Source: Proteles cristata cristata
Taxonomy: Eukaryota > Chordata > Mammalia > Carnivora > Hyaenidae
DNA: 64,000 bases
NCBI GenBank assembly: GCA_017311185.1
Contig: JAESUZ010002552.1
Coordinates: forward strand, 806,001 to 870,000
Direction: 5' to 3'
The number at the start of each line of letters is the position of its first letter. Positions within the stretch are counted from its first letter, which is position 1. A program made the position numbers and the translations under genes. Positions 46,846 through 57,541 of the stretch are shown here, in pieces. The notes under the pieces were generated by a model. That model made no database searches and had not been told where the DNA came from. It was given only the letters and a program-made list of their open reading frames with translations.

Positions 46846-47600
46846 CTGCTGTGGGTCCACTTTAATGAAGCTTAAACACAAGGCTTAAAAGGCTCCAACT
46901 GATTACAAGTCATTTAACTGGGCACCAGGATAAAGTGTAACACTACTTAAAAGCATGCAACAAAAACCCAACACATAAAATTTACAATGCCCAGCATTTC
47001 ATAAAAATTTCTAAGCATAAAATGAAGTAGGAAAATACAACCCATAATCAGGAGATAAATCAACCAATAGAAAAACATATATAATAAAATTAGCAAACAA
47101 GAATGTTAAAAGAGGCCGCCCAGGTTTGAGGGTAGAGGAAGACACGAACATAATGGGAGAGAAGTGGATAATATTAAAAAACCCAAAGGGAACTTCCAGA
47201 GATGAAAATATCTGAATCTTTTCTAATATCTGAAATAAAAAATAGATCAGAAGGGATGAATAGCAGGTTAGACACTGCAGAAAAGAGAATCAATGAACTT
47301 GAAGATCCAGCAATATCAATTATTCAAAATAAAGCTCAGAGAGAAACACTGGGAAAATATGAACAGAACTCCAGTGATCTGTGGAACAATGTTAAGCGGT
47401 CTAAGTGTGTAATTAGCATTTCATAAGGGGGCAGGAAAAAACTGTTTCAAAAATTCACGACTAAAATGTTTCCAGATTTAATAAAAAGTAAAGACCACAG
47501 ATCAACACCCCCCCCTCCGCAGTGAACCCAAGTAGAATAAAACTAAGAAAAATTACGTCAAGTCACAGTAACAAACTAGGAATAGAAGGAAATTTAAGAT
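46846..47600 (+). repeat. HAL1-type LINE remnant (ORF1-like)
   Basis: Phrases such as gaaaatacaacccataatca, ggagataaatcaaccaatag, gaggaagacacgaacataat and gatctgtggaacaatgttaa match HAL1 ('half-L1'). A short open segment (47202-47426) still reads as the ORF1p coiled-coil: RLDTAEKRINELED ... SSDLWNNVKRSKCV. The rest is broken by stops. Confidence 0.82.
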
Positions 47601-47712
47601 TTATACACTCTTAAAAAAAGAATGTCCACAAAAAAACTACAGCTAACATCATACTTGGTGAGAGGTTGGATGTTTTCCCTCTTAGATCAGGAATATGGTA
47701 AGAATAGGATAT
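47601..47712 (+). repeat. L1 ORF2 fragment
   Basis: actacagctaacatcatact, tggtgagaggttggatgttt, tccctcttagatcaggaata is a short piece of the L1 reverse-transcriptase region. Confidence 0.75.
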
Positions 47713-47714
47713 CG

Positions 47715-47965
47715 GTTATAACTATTTCCCCCATTCCCCTGTTTTATTGAGATACAATGGACATGTAACATTATATAGTTTAAGGTGTACAACATAATGA
47801 TTTGGTAAATATAAATACTGCAAAATGATTGCCACAATAAGCTTATTGTGGTAATCCATCACCTCATAATTTTTTTTCCTGTGATGAGAACTTTTAAGAT
47901 CTACTCTTTTAGCAGTTTTCAAATATACCACACAGTATCATTACTTAAAATATTTTAAAATTAAT
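47715..47965 (-). repeat. L1 3'-end fragment
   Basis: ttttattgagatacaatgga, catgtaacattatatagttt, aaggtgtacaacataatgat is the antisense of an old L1 3' end. Confidence 0.8.
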
Positions 47966-47977
47966 TAATTAAAAATC

Positions 47978-48190
47978 TTTTTTGTTAATGTTTATTTATT
48001 TTTAAGCTAAAGAGAGACAGAGTGTGAGCAGGGGAGTGGGAGAGAGAGAGGGAGACACAGAATCCAAAGCAGGCTCCAAGCTCTGATCTGTCAGCACAAA
48101 GCCCAATGCAAGGCTTGAACCCACAAATCTGTGAGAGCATGACATGAGCTGAAGATGGATACTTAACTGATTGAGTCACCCAGGTGCCCC
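47978..48190 (-). mobile_element. Felid SINE, array member 1
   Basis: aatgtttatttatttttaag tail, gagctgaagatggatactta core, tgagtcacccaggtgcccct head. Confidence 0.93.
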
Positions 48191-48398
48191 TTTTTAAAAA
48201 TTTATTTTTAAGAGAGAAAGAGAGACAGAGTGCAAGTATAGGAGGGGCAGAGAGAGGGGGAGACACAGAATCGGAAGCAGGCTCCAGGCTCTGAGCTGTC
48301 AGCACAGAGCCCGACGTGGGGCTTGAACCCACAAACCATGAGATCATGACCTTAGCTGAAGTCGGAGGCTTAACCGACTGAGCCATCCAGGCACCCTT
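48191..48398 (-). mobile_element. Felid SINE, array member 2
   Basis: Directly abuts member 1 at its tail; head ccgactgagccatccaggca. Probably inserted at the head/tail junction of its neighbour. Confidence 0.93.
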
Positions 48399-48414
48399 AG
48401 AATGGCTAAGATTT

Positions 48415-48626
48415 TTTTTTTTTAAATTTATTTCTAAGAGAGAGAGGGAGACAACATGAGCAGGTGAGGATCAGAGAGAGAGGGAGACACAGAATCTGAA
48501 ACAGGCTCCAGGCTCTGAGATAGCTGTCAGCACAGAGCCCTACACGGAGCTCAAACCCACGAACCGCGAGATCATGACCTGAGCCAAAGTCGGACGCTTA
48601 ACCAACTGAGCCACCCAGGCGCCCCT
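48415..48626 (-). mobile_element. Felid SINE, array member 3
   Basis: Target duplication gctaagattt at 48405-48414 and 48627-48636 (10 bp, perfect). Head ctgagccacccaggcgcccc. Confidence 0.95.
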
Positions 48627-48765
48627 GCTAAGATTTAAAAAGACCGATTCTACCATGTGCTGGCAGGATGAGGAAGAACTAGAAGTTGTATTAGTTCATG
48701 GGAATGTGAAATGGCATAGCCACTTTGGAAAATAGTTTGATGGTTACTTGTAAAAAACGTATTCT

Positions 48766-49011
48766 GGGGTGCTTGGGTGGCACACCTGGTTAAGCTCAGG
48801 TCATAATTTGACTTCAGCTCAGGTCATGATCTCAAGGTCCGTGAGTTTGAGCCCCATATCGGGCTCTGTGCTGTCAGCGCAGATCCTGGAGCCTTCTTCA
48901 GATTCTGTGTCATTCTCTCTGTCCCTCCCCCACTCATGCTCTGTTTCTTTCTCTCTCTCTCTCTCTCTCTCAAAATTAAATAAACATTAACAAATTTAAA
49001 AAAATAAAGTT
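48766..49011 (+). mobile_element. Felid SINE
   Basis: Plus strand, 11-bp target duplication aaacgtattct (48755-48765) and aaacatattct (49012-49022). The A-box region contains an internal duplication of the caggtcataat segment. Confidence 0.94.
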
Positions 49012-49217
49012 AAACATATTCTAACTATATGACCCAACAAACCTACTTGTAGGTATTTACCCAGGGGAAATAAAAATAAACACACAAAGACTTTTATGTA
49101 AGTATTCATAGCAGCTTTACCTATATCAGCTGCAAATGCAAATACCTGACTGCCCATTGATACGATTTTGATACAATATCAATACTATTCATCAATAAGA
49201 AGAAACTTGAAAAAAAT

Positions 49218-49530
49218 TTTAAGATTTTATTATTTTTTTTAATGTTTATTTATGTTTGAGAGAGAGTGAGTGGAGGAGAGGCCGAGAGGGATGGAGACAG
49301 AGGATCCCAAGGATTGGACAGCACAGAGCCTGATGCAGGGCTTAAACTTATAAACCCTGAGACCATGAGCTAGCTCTCAGCACAGAGCCCGATGAGGGCT
49401 AAGCGTCCGACTTCGGCTCAGGTCATGATCTCGCGGTTCGTGGGTTCGAGCCCCGCATTGGGCTCTGTGCTGACAGCCAGCTCAGAGCCTAGAGCCTGCT
49501 TCGGATTCTGTATCTCCCCCTCACCCCTGT
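49218..49530. mobile_element. Fused opposite-strand SINE fragments
   Basis: A degraded minus-strand SINE (about 49218-49392; aatgtttatttatgtttgag) joins directly to a headless plus-strand SINE (about 49393-49530; gcgtccgacttcggctcagg, gtgggttcgagccccgcatt). Neither has a complete end at the join. Confidence 0.85.
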
Positions 49531-49534
49531 AAAT

Positions 49535-49682
49535 CACCAATCTGCTTTTTGGCACTATAGCTCTGCCTTTTCTAGAATTTCATATAAATAGAATCTGGCA
49601 TTATGTAATCATTTATGTCTGGCTTCTTTCACTCAGTATAAAGACTTTGAGATTCATGCATACTGTCACCTGTATAAGAAGT
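49535..49682 (-). repeat. Old L1 3' fragment
   Basis: tttctagaatttcatataaa, tagaatctggcattatgtaa, ctggcttctttcactcagta matches the antisense of L1M 3' sequence. Confidence 0.75.
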
Positions 49683-49685
49683 TCC

Positions 49686-49818
49686 TGGGGCATCCAACTT
49701 GATTTCGGCTCAGGTCATGATCTCACAGTCATGAGATTGAGCCCTGCATTGAGCTCTGCACTGAGCATGGAGTCCATGAGCTGGGACGCTTAGTAGACTG
49801 AGCCACCCAGGCGCACCA
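49686..49818. mobile_element. Second fused opposite-strand SINE pair
   Basis: A plus-strand SINE piece (gatttcggctcaggtcatga) runs into a minus-strand SINE head (gactgagccacccaggcgca). Confidence 0.85.
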
Positions 49819-49824
49819 GGCATG

Positions 49825-49990
49825 GCTCAATTTAAAAAGCCTCACAACCACCAAATATGGAGAAGGCTGTGGAGCAGCTAGAATGCAAAACAGCACAACC
49901 ACTCTGGAAAAAGTTTTGATGGTTTTTTCTAAAGTTCCACATACGCCTACTCTTTGGGTAAGTTCCACTTTTAAGAATTTGTCTGCTTGT
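49825..49990 (+). repeat. L1 ORF2 fragment
   Basis: ggagaaggctgtggagcagc, aaccactctggaaaaagttt, gatggttttttctaaagttc is the L1 ORF2 C-terminal region again, diverged. Confidence 0.78.
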
Positions 49991-50257
49991 CTGATCCCTC
50001 TGGAGGCTGAGCAGATCGGGTGAGCCAATGCCAGCCTCCTATTGTTCTCATTATTGCTTTCGTCAAACAAGAAGGAGAAATGAACAGTAACTTCCAGCAG
50101 TAAGAAATGAACAGGGTTGGGGCTGAAGAACTCACGTTGCTTGCTATTTCCCTGTCGACCAGATGACTAGAACTATCTGTGATATCAATGCAGCCTGGGG
50201 GTTTTTAAACTATTTTTATCTAAAGGTGTCTCTTTTCGGTAATAACAAGTGTGTATG
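49991..50257. other. Unassigned stretch between L1 and SINEs
   Basis: No gene or recognised repeat seen. Confidence 0.5.
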
Positions 50258-50267
50258 TGTTTACTTT

Positions 50268-50482
50268 AAAAATTTTTTTGTTAATGTTTATCTGTTTTTG
50301 AGAGAGAGAGACAGACAGGCAAGCAAGGGGAGGGGCAGACAGAGAGGGAGACAGAGAATCTGAAGGAGGCTCCAGGCTCTGAGCTGTCAGCACAGAGCCC
50401 AATGTGGGGCTCAAACCCACAAACTGTGAGATCATGCCCTGAGCCGAAGTCAGATGCTGACTGAGCCACCCAGGGGCCCTTT
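50268..50482 (-). mobile_element. Felid SINE
   Basis: gttaatgtttatctgttttt tail; gactgagccacccaggggcc head. Target duplication tgtttacttt / tgtttgcttt (50258-50267; 50483-50492). Confidence 0.93.
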
Positions 50483-50492
50483 TGTTTGCTTT

Positions 50493-50706
50493 CTAAAAAT
50501 GTTTATTTATTTATTTTGAGAGGGAGAGAGAGCATGTTTGCAGGTGTGCAGGGGAGGAGCAGAGATGGAGAGAGAGAATCCCATTCAGGCTCCACACCAC
50601 CAGCTCAGAGCCTGACACAGGGCTTGAGTTTACAAACCATGAGATCATGACATGAACACAAATCAAGAGTCAGATGCTTAACCTACTGAGCCACCCAGGT
50701 GCCTCT
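50493..50706 (-). mobile_element. Carnivore SINE, tandem neighbour
   Basis: ctaaaaatgtttatttattt tail, ctgagccacccaggtgcctc head. It abuts the previous SINE; tgtgtgtgtgttta follows and resembles gtgtgtatgtgttta before the pair. Confidence 0.92.
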
Positions 50707-50894
50707 GTGTGTGTGTGTTTAAAGCCTGGGTTTTCTCAATATCTCTCTAGAGGTTTTTCAATCATTTTATATCTGGTCAAGTTGAGGCTTTTTTTTTTTT
50801 TTAAAGAACCTCACTTTTAATTTGTGATATTGGTTTACAATTTGATTTTAAAAAGTCAACAACCAGCAAATACCTGTTAATAAAGAGCTTAAGT

Positions 50895-50919
50895 AATAAT
50901 AATAATAATAATAATATAA
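50895..50919. repeat. (AAT)n microsatellite
   Basis: About eight AAT units. Confidence 0.93.
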
Positions 50920-51292
50920 AGAGATTAGTTTGGGGTGGAGGTGGGTGGTGTGATTGACAGGAAAGGAACAGGAGAGAATTTTCCGGTGAGATGGTAATGT
51001 TATGTTACCATATAATGACAGGGACGTGGGTGACTTGGATAAAAGGTTTATCAACATTTTACAGCGACTATTTGTACATTTCAATGTATGCAAATGTTTC
51101 TAAAAAGTAGCGATGTCAATAATAAAAGTCGAGTGGGTGAAAATAGAGTGAAAACACAGAGAACAGCACAGCTGGATAATTGTGAAGTGGGGTGATGGGT
51201 ATATAGGGATCTAAATTGTACTATTATGTTTACATTGTGTATTTTTGAAGGTTTCCATAATAAAACGTGAAATAAAGGAAGGAAAAGGATAA
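50920..51292 (+). repeat. Old L1 3' end
   Basis: ggggtgatgggtatataggg, gtactattatgtttacattg, aaggtttccataataaaacg matches the L1M 3' terminus (ttttccataataaaa). Confidence 0.75.
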
Positions 51293-51984
51293 TTACACCT
51301 CGCGGAGCTGTTGTACGTGCCTGGGAGATGATGCTGGGAAAGGGGTTTGTAGGCTGGGAAGTATGTTTTGACGTGAGCTTTCTCCATCTGATCCGCTTCC
51401 CTCTCCTTCTCGTTCCTGCGTTCTGGTTCTTGCTCTGTGCTGCGTTTCTGGTCGGCCGCGTTTTTCCTTCTTCTGCCCTTCTAGCTGCCCCTTCTTACCT
51501 GCCTAGCTGCCTCCTAGGTCAGGGCATTGTCTTGACGCTGTGGCTCCCCAGCACCTTGCTTCGGGGAGACCTCGGAAGGCGCTGCTTCTCCCTTTCTCCT
51601 GTCTTTCTCTGTCCCCCTATGTCCCCCCCTGGGACAGGGGAGGCTGCTCCTGTTGCATGGAGTGCCAGCACCTGGTAACAGGATGGACAGGCTGCCTCTG
51701 CCCTGACATGTCTCCTCACCTGGCCTCCCCGAAAGCTGTCAGATTTGAGGGCAATCTGAGCCGGGTTCCCAGCCCTGCGCCCCAGTCCACCTCCTCCCCG
51801 GCTCCGCCCTGGCCCACCCCACCCTCCGTCGGGGTAACTGCCTCAGGATTGCTTGTCAGCATCTCAGCCCTTATTCCCTGATCGTTCTTGCCACGAACCA
51901 GCTGGGCTCCTGGCACTGTTCTAGAAACCTCAGGCATAGGGCAGGACCCACAAGATGCCTACAGCCTGTTCCCTCTCTCTTTTT

Positions 51985-52270
51985 CCTGTTCTAACCATCC
52001 ATTAACTCAAGAGGTGTTTGCCAAGAATCTGCTGCGTGGTGGGTACGGAGTTAGACAGTGGTGGCCATGGCCATGGCCTGGTGGTGGATGTGGAATAACA
52101 GATGGTTACAGTGCCATGTGACAAGGACAGCCACTGGGGAACTAGGAGGAGCTGGGGAGGCACAGGGAGGGAATGTCAGCCTGGATTGGGGTGCAGGGGT
52201 CCAAAGCGGTTCTCAGAGGAAATGCCAGCTAAGACCCAGAGAGGGCAGAATGGCAAAGAGACAGCATGTG
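51985..52270 (-). repeat. L2-like fragment (weak)
   Basis: catccattaactcaagaggt, gtttgccaagaatctgctgc and later gacccagagagggcag resemble the ancient L2-type repeat seen at 6050. Confidence 0.4.
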
Positions 52271-52984
52271 AAACAGCCCCAGAGTGAGACCTCAGTGGCA
52301 GGGCCTTCTGGAAACTTCCATCTGGTCAGACTTCGACGGTGAGGGGTGGGCCGGGCCAGGAGATGAAGCCGTACCCAGCTGGCCTGGGCACCCCTTCCCC
52401 AGAGCACTGTGCTTCTGCCCAGATGGGGAGGGCTCCACGGGACAGTGCAGGACTGGAGTAAGATGGTGCTGAGCTGGCGTCTGGTGCTCCTCAGTCTACT
52501 CCTCATCCTCACCTCACAAGCCCTCCCTCCAGAGAGCCCTCTGGCTGGGCAGTGACTCAGGCAGAGCCTGCCTCATCCCCCCTGTGACTTACGCCTCTGC
52601 CTCTGTGGGCCCGGGCAGCCTCCTTCGCCCCCTCTGCCTTTCAGGAAGTGCTCTGGCTCTGGTCGTGGCCCCACGTCTGGTCCCAGTCCCGGACCCGGTC
52701 CTGCTTGTGGCCCTGGATTCCGGGTCTGGGTCCAGGTCTGGCTGTGGCCGCAGCTAGGAGTCTGAGTGTACCCTGGATGGCTGTCTGGGTGCAGCTATGG
52801 CCCACATGGCCATCCACAGGATGCCAGACGTTGCCGGAAGAGCAGATTCTGATCTCACAGCCTCCTCCTGGGGGGAGGGTCCTCCCCCATCCCTGAGCCA
52901 TGGGGCAGAGTAGACACAGAAGGAATTTACCTCACAAAGGTACCTGTGAGACTCTAAAATTAGTCCGCGTGCTTGGCCCGGAAG

Positions 52985-53255
52985 GAAAAAAATTAACAGT
53001 GTGGTTTAAGGGGTTAGGATCTGCAGTCAGATTATATGGAGTTCAAAACCCAGTTCTGCAATGTATTAACCTCGTGACCTTGGGCGAGTTACTTAACCTC
53101 TCTGTGTCTCAGTTTCCTCCTCTGTAACACAGGGAGAATGAAAGCACCCCCTTTGTAAGATCATGGGAGTATTGAGTGAGATACTCCACGTTAAGGGTTG
53201 AACAGAGTGCCTGCCGCCTGGTAAATGTTCAATAAATGATGATAGTAACGCTACT
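52985..53255 (+). repeat. MIR, best preserved in the window
   Basis: tgtggtttaaggggttagga, tgaccttgggcgagttactt, aacctctctgtgtctcagtt, gtaaatgttcaataaatgat. Confidence 0.95.
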
Positions 53256-53409
53256 TATTAATATTATTCTGTTTGATCCCTCTGATGGACAGGTGAGTGA
53301 CCCTTGTTTGCCACCCATTGGGATTTGTTTCACAGGGATTTAGTGCCTTCCTCTATGGGGATGAGAAAGCTGCAGACTGCGGGGAGGGTGACCCTCATCA
53401 ACCTCAGTT

Positions 53410-53510
53410 TTTGGAGAAATGTTCAGCTTTGACAGCTGGGACGTCTTCATGAACAGTTCTCAGTCTTCCTCCCCTCATCGGTAGGATGGGGACAATGTCA
53501 TCTTCCTGGT
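53410..53510 (+). repeat. MIR fragment
   Basis: ttcccctc-type text: cagtcttcctcccctcatcg, gtaggatggggacaatgtca. Confidence 0.5.
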
Positions 53511-53529
53511 TAGTAGTGAACCTCAGTGG

Positions 53530-53735
53530 TGTGGCCTGGATGGATGGCCCCGGGCTGAGTCCCAGCTCTGCTGTGTGACCGCGGGCAAGATGCTCCACTT
53601 CTCTGGCTCCTGTTTTCTGTTTCCTCATCTGAACCGTGCACCATGTACCAGGGAAAGTTGTGAAATTAAGAATAACCTATGTAATGTGCCTGGCAGAGAG
53701 CCCACAGTAAAATTAGTAGCTAGTATGGTCATTCT
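53530..53735 (+). repeat. MIR, nearly full length
   Basis: gctctgctgtgtgaccgcgg, gcaagatgctccacttctct, gttttctgtttcctcatctg, gcctggcagagagcccacag. Confidence 0.82.
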
Positions 53736-54689
53736 GATGACAGAGACAAGGAAGAAGCTCAGGGATCCAGGAACATGTGTGCATGTTCCTTGAGAGAGAG
53801 AGTTACCGACCGCAGCCTCAGGATGCGAAGTGCATTCTATTTTCCTTAACATCTTTCTGAGATGTTAGCATTGTCAGAACCCGAGCAGGTTCACGTTTAA
53901 TCTGTGCAGAAGGAGTGGGGAAATCAGGTGCCTTCTGAGGCCCCGGGAGCAGCCCAGGTGTCCTTCAGTAGCTGGTCCCTGCTCTGCGGGGCTTGAGCCA
54001 ATTGGCCCCTCCTAACCTCTGGGCCAGCCTCCCCACACCTGTTCAGTCTGCTCTCAGGCTTTCCTCTTTCCTTCCAGCTCTCACGACTCTGGGAAAAATG
54101 AGTTTCTAGAAATCAAACAGCAGGGAGGAAACTCAGGGGTCACCCAATCCATTGCCACCCCAAGGCAGGTCTGCAAATCACCCTCCCAAACCCCAAACCT
54201 TCTACAGGAGTAGATGTTGTCAGTGAGGCAGACATTCTGCTGACTCCGGACCCTCCAGCTGTGCCGTGAGCCTGTCCCCTCTTGCTTACCCTCTGGAGAA
54301 GGAGAGAGAAGCTGGCCAGTGCCTGCGTCTGAGTAACCCTCCCTGGTTAAGAAGGGTGTTATTAAAGCACCCCTTCTCCAGGCTAAACAATCCCGGTGCC
54401 CTTCACCCTTTCCTCTCTGGTTGTGTTTTCCAAGTCTTTAATTATTTTCACTGCCCTTCTCTGTGGGTTGAAGCCCTATAATTAAAGAATTTCAGGGCTG
54501 GAAGGTACCTGGGAGAGGCATGGAGGAGAGCCAGGCGCAGAGGGTTAAAGGCCTCAGCCCCACCGGGCGGGGGCCGGGAAGGAAGCCCGGCCTGGCTCCC
54601 TAGACAATTCCCCCTTCCCTATTCTTCCTCCAGTAGAGGAGAGCCCTGCCCCCTTTCCCTTAAAGCAATACATTAAACAAAAACCTTGC

Positions 54690-54852
54690 CGAGCAGTTCT
54701 TGTGAGCAGGACATTGTCAGCACGGTCACCTCCTTAATCCCTCTACAGTCTCACCAAGGAGCTGCGATTAGTCTCATTTTGTGGTACGGGAAACTGGCTC
54801 CGAGGGATTAAGCAACTTGCCCGGATTCACACACCAAGAAAGTTCCAGGCCT
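54690..54852 (-). repeat. MIR fragment
   Basis: tctcattttgtggtacggga, aactggctccgagggattaa, gcaacttgcccggattcaca. Confidence 0.85.
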
Positions 54853-55009
54853 CCTCCGCCCAAACTCTCCCCGGCACACTACTCTCACCCCAACTTGGCT
54901 GCACCCACAGAAAGCCAATGCCCACAGGCCCTTATGGAGGCACCCCTCTCGTGAGGAGCCCCTCAAAAGCCCCTGGGGTGGCCAGAGCTGGGCCGCGGCA
55001 GGCATCGGC

Positions 55010-55385
55010 CAGGCTTTCAGAGAGAAACAGAACCCACAGGGTATAGATTTCTATAAAGAGATTCATTTCATGTCATTGTGGGAAAAGCCAAAATTCAGAA
55101 GGTAGGTCCGGAGGTCGGAGACTCAGGCTGGAGCTGATGCGTACAGCTTTGGGGCAGAGTTTTCTGATTCTTCGGGAAACCTCAGTTCTTAGATCAGGCC
55201 TTTCAACCAATTCAATGAGGCCCAACCATATTATAGAGGATAATCTTCACTTAAAGTCAACCGGCTGTAGATACTAACCACGTCTACAAAATCCCTTCAC
55301 GGCAACACCTGGGTTAGTGTTTGATTAAATAACTGGGTATTACAGCTTTGCCAAGGTGACACATGAAACTAATCATCACCCCCTC
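55010..55385. repeat. Ancient mammalian repeat, family not assigned (possibly L1M 3' UTR)
   Basis: agagagaaacagaacccaca, aaccaattcaatgaggccca, accatattatagaggataat, cttcacggcaacacctgggt, gccaaggtgacacatgaaac are phrases of a common old mammalian repeat that I cannot name with confidence. Confidence 0.6.
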
Positions 55386-55960
55386 CTTTATGGCTGTTGG
55401 TGGGGGGTGGGGGAAGCCGTGGGAAGTCAGCCTGATCCAAAGGCCCTTGGCCCCAGAGTCCCAGGCGAGTGCCAAGCCAGGGGACTTGGGGGTGGTGGCT
55501 CCTTCTGCGGACCTCTTCATTTTGAAGGCGTCCAAGGTCAGGGTGATGCTGCCAGACCCACTTGCCCCTGGTGAGGCCCCTCTTTGCTTCTGCTTACTTG
55601 AGAACTACAGTTAAGGCTCAGTGTCTTTTCAGGGGGCAGAAGGCCTGGAAGGAGGAAAGGGAAGCTTCTGGGGGAGGAGGAAGGGTAAGAAGACTATTGC
55701 TTGAGCCCTGACGACCCAGTCGGCCAAGGGCCCTTGAAGGTGGGGACAGTGTCAGATTTTCTCTGCACCCCAGGCTGGGACCATGGCTCACTGAGGGTGC
55801 GCTATGGGTGTCTGTTCCTTCCTCTTCCATTTCCCTCCCAGCTGGAGGCCTGGAACAGTCTAGGCTAGTAGAAATAAGTCCTGGTTTTAAAGTTGTTATA
55901 GTTGCTCTGTTTTCCTCTTCCTTCTCCTCCTCCCCCCACCTTGTTCCCTTCCTCCTTCTT
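55386..55960. other. Unique intergenic stretch, nothing seen
   Basis: No gene or clear repeat; one pyrimidine-rich patch near 55910-55960 leads into the SINE. Confidence 0.55.
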
Positions 55961-55962
55961 CA

Positions 55963-56129
55963 ATTTGGGGGAGAGAGAGGGAGAGAGAGAGACAGAGAGA
56001 CAGAGGACCCAAACAGGCTCCATGCTCCGTGCGGAGCCTGACTCAGGGCACAACGCCACGACCCTGGGATCATGACCCGAGCTGAAATCAAGAGTCAGAC
56101 GCTCAACCAACTGAGCCACCCAGGCCCCT
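55963..56129 (-). mobile_element. Carnivore SINE, 'ACCCTGGGATCAT' subtype
   Basis: Core cgaccctgggatcatgaccc, then gagctgaaatcaagagtcag; head ctgagccacccaggccccta. Confidence 0.93.
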
Positions 56130-56459
56130 AGAGAGTTCTTCTTAATATACAGCCTAGACCCCTCCGACTTCGGGATAAACCCCCTACTATTAGGCCAGCA
56201 GACATGAGACAGTGAGACTTGAGGAGTTTTCTTGTTGCTAGAAAGTTTTGAATCCCCTGCCACAGCCTTCCTGCTGTTGCCTGTATCTAGAGCCGCTCCC
56301 AAGGGACCGAGAGGCCGCGAAGTCCAAAGAAACACAGACTGGATCAGAGCTACCTCTTCACGGGTGCCATTGTCCATTATCTTGTCCTTCGCTGGGCCGG
56401 AAGGCTCAGTTCCTCATCTCTGACTATAAACGTCTAGACATTTAAGTTAGCCTCAAAGA

Positions 56460-56682
56460 GGGGCACCTGGGTGGCTTAGTCGGTTAAGCGTCCAACTTTC
56501 GCTTAGGTCATGATCTCGCGGTTTGTGGGTTCGAGCCCCGCATTGGGCTCTGTGCTGACTGCCAGCTCCGAGCCTGGAGCCTGTTTCAGTCTGTGACTCC
56601 CTCTCTCTTTGACCCTCCCCTGCTCACGCTGTCTCTCTCTCTCCCTCTCTCTCCTAGAAATAAATAAAACATTAAAAAAAAA
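56460..56682 (+). mobile_element. Felid SINE, 'ACTTTCGCTTAGG' subtype
   Basis: Full length; target duplication gttagcctcaaaga (56446-56459) and gttatcctcaaaga (56683-56696), 13 of 14. Shares the diagnostic variants of 34938-35182. Confidence 0.96.
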
Positions 56683-57329
56683 GTTATCCTCAAAGAAAAA
56701 CTTCCTGCAACGAGCAGTCCCAAAGCATGACAAGGATGACTGACGGAGGTGGAGACGTCTTTTTCCTTGTAAGCCTTTCAGAACAGAGTCTCGCTCAGAG
56801 GCAGCGGCTCCCTCCCAACCCTGGGGTTTCAAGGAAGTCAGAGGAGTGTTCTCCTCTTAAGGGGTTTCCTCTTTCATCTGCAGGTGATTGGTGGTGAAGT
56901 CAGGTGTCACTGGGCCCAGCTGTGGGTGGGTGAGGCCGCTCCACCCATGGAATCAAGGGAGGCTTCTTAGGAGGAGAGCAGCTTTGAGATGCCTCATGAA
57001 AGACGGCCAGGTGGAAGCGTGGGGTTGGCTGGTAGGTGGGCGGGGGAGAAAGGGACTCGGTGGGGGTGGCTGGGCTGCCTCCTCTGAAGGGACAGACTTC
57101 ACCCCAGCCCCATTAGTGTGGAGGCCACACCAGGCAGCAATTCTTCCTCCCAAACCTGCAAGGGGTAGAGTAGGGGCTACAGCCGAATTCCACCCTCACC
57201 TGCTACGGGGAGACATGTTGCAGCAAGAAGGCTTTAAGCTAGGCTAGAGGGTGAACAGGATAAGATGGGCAATGCATGAGTGACTGGGGGGAGGGGCTCC
57301 CTTTCTTTCCAGGCCTTTAAAAATGAAGA

Positions 57330-57541
57330 GCTCCTGGGACGCCTGGGTGGCTTGGTCAGTTAAGCGTCCGACTTCAGCTCAGGTCAGGATCTCGCAGTTT
57401 GTTGGGTTCGAGCCCCGCGTCGGGCTCTGTGCTGACAGCTCAGAGCCTGGAGCCTGCTTCGGAGTCTGCGTCTCCCCTCCTCCCTGCCCCTCCCCTGCTC
57501 GTGCTCTGTCTCTCAATAATAAATATATGTTAAAATTTTTA
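57330..57541 (+). mobile_element. Felid SINE, full length
   Basis: gacgcctgggtggcttggtc, B-box gttcgagccccgcgtcggg; target duplication aaaaatgaaga at 57319-57329 and 57542-57552. Confidence 0.95.

Larger units (their letters stand above)
48399..49215 (+). repeat. L1 ORF2 3' remnant split by two SINEs
   Basis: Reading across the SINEs: aatggctaagatttaaaaag, gggaatgtgaaatggcatag, ccactttggaaaatagtttg, then aacatattctaactatatga, cccaacaaacctacttgtag, gtatttacccaggggaaata. This is the conserved C-terminal coding region of L1 ORF2, now non-functional. Confidence 0.88.
51293..55010. other. Intergenic stretch, no gene seen
   Basis: Unique sequence with several MIR copies. A GC-rich, degenerate CTGG/GTCC-rich segment at about 52640-52760 is minisatellite-like. 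No exon recognised. Confidence 0.65.

Noticed and set aside
47202..47426. A 74-codon plus-strand frame as a small gene
   Set aside because: It is a HAL1/L1 ORF1 coiled-coil remnant in an ancient dead element.
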